Shown here one piece after another: positions 57,735 to 64,000 of a stretch of DNA of 64,000 nt. Origin of the DNA: Stomorhina lunata (Eukaryota > Arthropoda > Insecta > Diptera > Rhiniidae). The translations under genes were made by a program, and so were the position numbers. The number at the start of each line of letters is the position of its first letter. The stretch's first letter is position 1. The stretch lies in the NCBI GenBank assembly GCA_933228675.1, contig OW121741.1:112462361-112526360 (forward strand). The letters run 5' to 3'. Below the pieces are notes generated by a model that searched no databases, was not told the origin of the DNA, and saw only the letters and a program-made list of their open reading frames with translations.

Positions 57735-60410
57735 TTTAGAAAATTATCACTAAGAAATATTCTATGAAAAATTATCACTAAAAAATTTTCTATAGAAAAT
57801 TATCACTTAGAAATTTTCTATAGAAAATTACTATTCAGAAATTTTCTATAGAAACTTATCATTAACAAATTTTCTTAGAAAATTAACACTAAGAAATTTT
57901 CTATAGAAAGTTATCGTTAAGAAATTTTCTAGAGACAATGATCACTAAGAAATTTTCTATAGAAAATAGTCACTAACAAATTTTCTATAGAAATTCATCA
58001 CTAAGAAATATTCTATAGAAAATTTCTTAGTGATAAAAGTATCACCAAGATATTTTCTAAAGAAAAATATCATTAAGAAATTTTCTGAAGAAAATCATCA
58101 TTAGGAAAATTTAAAAAATAAATTATCACTAAGAAACTTTCTATAAAAATATTATAAAAATGTTCTATAGAAATTTATCATTAAGAAATTTTCTATAGAA
58201 AATTACCATTAAGAAATTTTTTTAAAGAAAATTATCATTAAGAAATTTTTTATAGAAAATTATCATTTTAAATTTTCTATAGAAAACTATCATTAAACAG
58301 TTTTCTAGAAAAAATTATTAAAAAATTTTCTGTGGAAGAAATTTTCTATTAAGAAATTTTTTATAGAAAATTTCTTTAGAAAATTGTTATTAGGAAATTT
58401 TCTAGAGAAAGTTATCATTAAGAAATTTTTTAAAGAAAATTGTCATTTAGAAATTATCTATAAAAATGATCACTTAAAAAAATTTTTACAAAAAATTATC
58501 AATAAAAAATTTTCTATACAAAATAATCACTAAGAAGTTTTCTATAGAAAATTGTCACTAAGAAATTTTATATAGAAAATTATCACTAAGAAATTTTATA
58601 TAGAAAATTATCACTAAGAAATTTTCTGTAGAATATTTTTACCAAATAATTTTCTATAGAAAACTATCATAGAATATTATCATAAAGAAAATTTCTTTAG
58701 AAAATTATCACTAAGAAATTTTCTATAGAGAATTATCACTAAGAAATTTTCTTTAGAAAAATACCACTAAGGATTTTCTATCAAATATATCACTAAGAAA
58801 TTTTCAATAGAAAATTACCATTAAGAAATTTTCTCTATCAAGTTATCATTAAAAAATTTTCTATAGAAAATTATCATCAAGAAATTTTTTATAGAAAAAT
58901 ATCATTAAAAAATTTTCTGTAGAAAATTATCACTAAGAAATTTTTAATAGAAAATTATCATTAAGAAATTATCACTAAGAAATTTTCTATAAAAAATTAT
59001 CATTAAGAAATTTTCCATAGAAAATTATCACTAAGAAATTTTTTTATAGAAAACTATATAAGAAATTTTCTATAGAAAATTATCATTAATAAATTTTCTG
59101 TAAAAAATTATCATTATGAAATTTTCTATTAAAAATTGTCATTAAGATATTTTTAATAGAAAATTGTCATTAAAAAATGTTTCAGAGAAAATTATCATTA
59201 AGACATTTTCTATAAAAAATTATCATTAAGAAATTTTCTATAGAAAGTTATTACTAGGAAATTTTCTATAGAAAAATATTCTTACGAAATTTTCTTTAGA
59301 AAATTATCATTAAGAAATTTTCGATAGCAAATTCACATTAAGAAAATTTCTATAGAAAATTATCATTACATAATTTTCTATAGAAAATTATCATTAAGAA
59401 ATTTTCTAAAGAAGAAATTTTCTATAAAAAATTATCATTAAGAAATTGCCAATAGAAAATTTTTACTAAGAAATTTTTTATAGAAAATTATCACTAAGAA
59501 ATTTTCTATAGAAAATTATCATTAAGAAATTTTCTATAGAAAATTATCATTAAAAATTTTTCTATAGAAAATTATCACTAAGAAATTTTCTATATAAAAT
59601 TATCACTAAGAAATTTTCTATAGAAAATTATCATTAAACATTTTTTTATAGAAAATTATCATTAAGAAATTTTTTATTGAAAATTATCACTATGAAATTT
59701 TCTATAAAAATTATCACTAAGAAATTTTCTTTAAAAAATTATCACTAACGATTTTCTATAGAAAATTTTTATTAAGAAATTTTGTATAGAAAATTGTTAT
59801 TAAGAAATTTTCTATAGAAAATTGTTATTAAGAAATTTTCTATAGAAAATTGTTATTAAGAAATTTTCTATAGAAAATTGTTATTAAGAAATTTTCTATA
59901 GAAAATTATTAAGATATTTTCTAGAGAAATCATCAAGAAAATTTCTAGAGAATATTGTCGTTAAGAAATTTTCTATAGAAAATTATAACTAAAAAATTTT
60001 CTATAGAAAATCATCACAAAGAAATTTTTTATATAAAAACTGTAGCTAAGAAATATTCTATATAAAATGATCACTAAGAAATATTCTATGAAAATTATCA
60101 TTAAGAAATTTTTTTTAGAAAATTATTACTTAGAAATTTTATATAGAAAATTATCATTAAGAAATTTTGTATAGAAAATTGTTATTAAGAAATTTTCTGT
60201 AGAAAATTATCATTAAGAAATTTTCTATATAAAAATTGTCGCTAAGAAATGTTCTATATAAAATGACCAGTAAGAAATTTTCTCTAAAAAATTATCAGCA
60301 AGAAATTTTCTATATAAAGCCATCACCAAACAACTTTCCATACAAAATTATCACTAAAAAATTTTCTATAGGTAATTATCACTAAGAAATTTTCTAAAAA
60401 AAATTATTGG
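57735..60410 (-). repeat. Satellite-like array, family C, reverse
   Basis: Units read TTTTCTATAGAAAA plus TTATCATTAAGAAA or TTATCACTAAGAAA, the reverse complement of the family C spacer. The ATCACT and ATCATT variants alternate in blocks. Five nearly identical units with TTGTTATTAAG lie at 59790-59900. Confidence 0.93.
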
Positions 60411-61324
60411 CCCTTAACTTTTAAAAGGATTGTACCTCCTTTTAATTCCATCACTGAAACATAGTCTATTAAGTGTAGCTACTTATAACGGGAACTGTAT
60501 GTAGATGATACCAAATAGCCACCACCTAAGGTTTGCGTGCAACATACACAAAACGCCCAAAGGTTAATGTTTGCAAAAAAAAAAAATATAAATGAACAGG
60601 AAAAAGTTTTAAATACGAATTTTTCTTACTTGAAAATGCAATAAAATAAAATAATTGAAAACTTAAAAAGACAGTAGAATATTTAAGAAATGGATAGCCC
60701 CAACCCTAACAAAATCCAGTTCCATTACAAGTTTATTTTGTAAGACGCCACTGTTTTGTCCACTATAAGTAATTGCATGCCTGGGTTTGTAAGAATAAAG
60801 TAGAAAATGAAAAATTGTGTAAATCGTAAAAGTGTAAAAGTGTATGTTGTATAATTGCTGAAAACGGAAATTGCATTATGCGAAGGAGTATACCTAGTGT
60901 TTGTCTGTGCCTAGACCTTTTTGCTGTTTTTGTTGTTTAAAAAGAAAACAGGGAGTGAGTGGTAAGAAACAAAAAAATACAACAGAACAGGAACAAAAGC
61001 AGAAAAAGTTATAATAAGGAATTAAGTAGAAATTTTTCATTATTAGAAAATATGTTGCAATATATTTAGTTTTCTTTTTTTTCTATGCTTTTATATTTGG
61101 TAGAGTGCAAGTAATTAAGATTTTTTCTTGAAATTAAATTTTTAATATGAATTTTCTTCAACAGAATTTTAGAGTGTATTTTAATTAGAATTCCATAACT
61201 AGTGGTGATAAATTGGGTTCCATTAAATATTTTTACATGGTATTTTTTTTAATAAATGTTATAATAAAGTACAAACTGTGAAATTTAACACCTTAAAAAT
61301 TTAATAAGAAATTATATTTTTTCA
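60411..61324. other. Unique DNA between family C arrays
   Basis: Non-repetitive. A less AT-rich part at 60420-60560 has no recognisable gene. Confidence 0.4.
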
Positions 61325-62530
61325 GATAATGTCTTGGTGATAATATTCTATAGAAAATTTCTTGGCAATAATTTTATATAAAAAAATTTCTTGGTGATAA
61401 TTTTATATTTAAAATTTCTTGATGAACATTTTATATAGAAAATTTCTGGGTGAAAATTTTATATAAAAAATTTCTTGGTGATAATTTTATATAGGAAATT
61501 TCTGGGTGATAATTCAATATAGAAAATTTCTTGGTGATAATTTTATGAGGGAAATTTCTGGGTGATAATTTTATATAGAAAATTTCTGAGTGATAATTTT
61601 ATATAGAAAATTTCTTGGTGATAATTTAATAGAGACAATTTCTTGGTGATAATTTATATATAAAATTTCTTGGTGATAATTATATATAGAAAATTTTTTG
61701 GTTTCTTGATATAGAAAAATTCTTGTTTAAAATTTTCTATAAAAAATTTCTGGGTGATAATTTTATACAAAAAATTTCTGGGTGATAATTCTATATGAAA
61801 AATTTCTTATTGATTATTTTTAAAGAATATTTCTTGGTGAAAATTTTATATAAAAATTTTTTTGGTGATAATTTTATATAGAAGATTACTTGGTGATAAT
61901 TGTCTATTAAACAATTCTTGGTGATAATTTACCATAAAAAATTTCTTGGTGATCAATTTATAGAGAAAATTTCTATTTTCAATATTTCTTGGTAATAATT
62001 TTATATAGAAAATTTTTTGGTGATAATTTAATATAGAAAATTTTTTGCTGATAATTTTATATAGAAATTTTTTGGTGATAATTTTATATAGAAAATATCT
62101 ATAGAATATTTCTTGGTAATAATTTTATATAGAAAATTTCTTGGTGATAATTTGTATAGAAAATTTCTATAGAATATTTCTTGGTGATAATTTTATATAG
62201 AAAATTTCTTGGTGATAATTTTATATAGAAAATTTGTTGGTGATAATTTTATATAGAAAATTTGTTGGTGATAATTTTATATAGTAAATTTGTAAGTGTT
62301 AATTTTATATAGAAAATTTCTGAATGATAATTTTATATAAACATTCTTTCAGTGATAGTTTTATTTAGACAATTTCTTGGTGATAATTTTGCATAGAAAA
62401 TTTTTTGGTGATAATTTTATATAGAAAATTTCTTGGTGATTATTTTTAATAGAACATTTCTTGGTGATAATTTTATATAGAAAAGTTCTTGGTGATAATT
62501 TTCTTTAGAAAATTTCTTAATGATAAATAT
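61325..62530 (+). repeat. Satellite-like array, family C (TTGGTGAT type, TTTTATATAGAAAA core), forward
   Basis: Same spacer as 54375-56245, but the core is mostly TTTTATATAGAAAA, so the palindrome has changed in this block. Unit length about 28 bp. Confidence 0.92.
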
Positions 62531-63339
62531 TAAATTTTTTTTGGGAAAAATTTCTTCTTCAATATTAGTCTTGTTTAATTTCGTTGTGGTTTCGCAATCA
62601 CAAACATCAATTTAACACTCAAACTACCACAAAATGTTCAACCATACTCCAAATAACCAAAAATTGTTTCCTGCAATCAACAACTTTAAATATGACCCTT
62701 TTTTTTTTGGCACTAAAACCACTTAAAACACGCTTGGTTATACTTCACGTAATTACACTGTGTGACATCCTTCATATTCCTTTTGCCGAATTTGTCTTCG
62801 ATAAAATGGCAAACATCACTCTGACAACCGTTTTATTTATTCCGTAAGGAAAAGGGAGGATGGAGGTTGGCCGGCTGAAAATAAAACCCCAATACAAACT
62901 TCAAAGTTAAACTTTAAATGTCAACAAAGCTCAGAGAAAAATTAAGAAAGGACGAAAGGACATAAACAAAAAAAAAGAAGAGCGTAACGAGTGATGTTGT
63001 TAAAATTCTTTCACATCCATTTAAATTCACAAAATATTTACACGGTCGTACGGGACCTTTTGAATGTTTACAAACATATGTTTGTATGTGTGTGTCTGTT
63101 AGTAAAGGCGTATTTGGAAAATACGGATGATGGTCCTTCACTCGAACACCGAACAAAATGTAATCACTTTTGCAAAAAAAAAAAAAAAATCGCAAAAAAA
63201 TGAGGGAAAACAACACAAACGCCATTGGATCAACGAATTCAGTTGGATGTCTGCCTAGATATCTGAATTGGTTTCATTTTGTGTGATTATATTCTACACC
63301 AAAAGTGGTGGAAAATATTGGTCATATAGTCAGAGAAAT
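62531..63339. other. Unique DNA between family C arrays
   Basis: No supported gene. The frames at 62584-62847 and 62914-63225 show no domains. Confidence 0.4.
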
Positions 63340-64000
63340 CTTTCAATAGAAAATTTCTTAATGATAATTTTCTATAGAAAATTTCTGAATGATAATTTTT
63401 TATTGAAAATTTCTTATGATTAATTTTAGTTTTCTAAGGTTAATGTTAGTTTTCTATAAGAAATTTGTTAATAATAATTTTTTATAAAAAATTTTTTAAT
63501 GATAATTTTCTAAAGAAAAATTTCTTAACAATAATTTTTTACAAAAAAAATTCTTAATGATAATTTTCTATAGAAAAATTCTTAATGATAAATTTCTTAA
63601 GAAAATTTTTTATTGATTATTTTCTGTAGAAAAATTTCTAAATGATAATTTTCTGTAGAAAAACTTCTAAATGATAATTTTCTATAGAAAAATTTCTTAA
63701 CAAGAATTTTCTATAGAATGATTATTTTCTATTAAAAATTTCTTAATGATAATTTTCTAAAAAACATTTCTTAATAATAATTTTCTATAGAAAAATTCTT
63801 AATGATAAAGAAAATTTTTTAATGAAAATTTTCTATAGAAAATTTCTTATGATAATTTTCTAAGAAAATGAAAATTTTCTGTAAAAAATTTCTTAATGAT
63901 AATTTGCTGTAGGAAATTTTTGAATAACAATTTTCTATAAACAAAATTTTAATCATAATTTTCTATAGAAAGTTTCTTGATGATGATTAAATAGAAAAAT
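63340..64000 (+). repeat. Satellite-like array, family C (TTAATGAT type), forward, cut by the window end
   Basis: TTTTCTATAGAAAA plus TTTCTTAATGAT units, moderately diverged, running to the last base. Confidence 0.9.

Noticed and set aside
62584..63225. Opposing frames of 70-103 codons
   Set aside because: They overlap each other on both strands, show no domains and run into poly-A/poly-T stretches.

Overview
The window is eukaryotic nuclear DNA from a higher fly (Diptera, Brachycera). Its genes have short phase-matched introns with GT/AG borders, and their products closely resemble Drosophila proteins. The background is extremely AT-rich and loaded with tandem repeats and transposon remains, as in large calyptrate genomes (blowflies, flesh flies, stable or house flies). 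That family placement is an inference.

Layout. The left part (1-37 kb) holds seven protein genes. They are MPDU1 (+, 3837-4662); Ugalt, the UDP-galactose transporter (+, 12700-17662); an ITPase (-, 19488-20101), divergent from a TMEM104 homologue (+, 20968-25797); a UBXN7-type p97 adaptor (-, 28973-31077); a small intronless RBM7-like RRM protein (+, 33215-33688); and an unrecognised four-exon gene (+, 35771-36920). They are ordinary independently transcribed fly genes, with no operon logic. Two bear on glycosylation: MPDU1 on dolichol-linked mannose use in the ER, and Ugalt on UDP-galactose import into the Golgi.

Between and inside them are mobile elements. The largest is an almost complete LOA-type LINE (5620-11765, minus strand) with a 13-bp target-site duplication. 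It sits inside an older dispersed repeat, whose uninterrupted copy at 48658-49366 shows the empty site. There are also fragments of an RTE-like LINE, a Tc1/mariner transposase tail, several MITE-like inverted repeats, and a 287-bp inverted-repeat element (24228-24514) carrying a hammerhead-ribozyme-like motif.

The right part (37-64 kb) has no recognisable gene. It is dominated by 28-31 bp satellite-like arrays in at least three related families. Family A units contain TTTTCTATAGAAAA joined to TATATCGAAAAA. Family B units contain AAATTTTTGAAAAATTT joined to CCTATA(AA)ATAGT. Family C units contain TTTTCTATAGAAAA joined to TTTCTTAATGAT or TTTCTTGGTGAT. Families B and C occur in both orientations, so the 37-47 kb block is a large inverted array and 52-64 kb is another. 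The reverse family B block also shows a higher-order period of about 837 bp.

The most notable observations are the hammerhead-like motif, a covarying hairpin in the 3' UTR of the LOA element, the LOA insertion with its paralogous empty site, and the modular, orientation-switching satellites. All calls come from reading the sequence; no database search was run.
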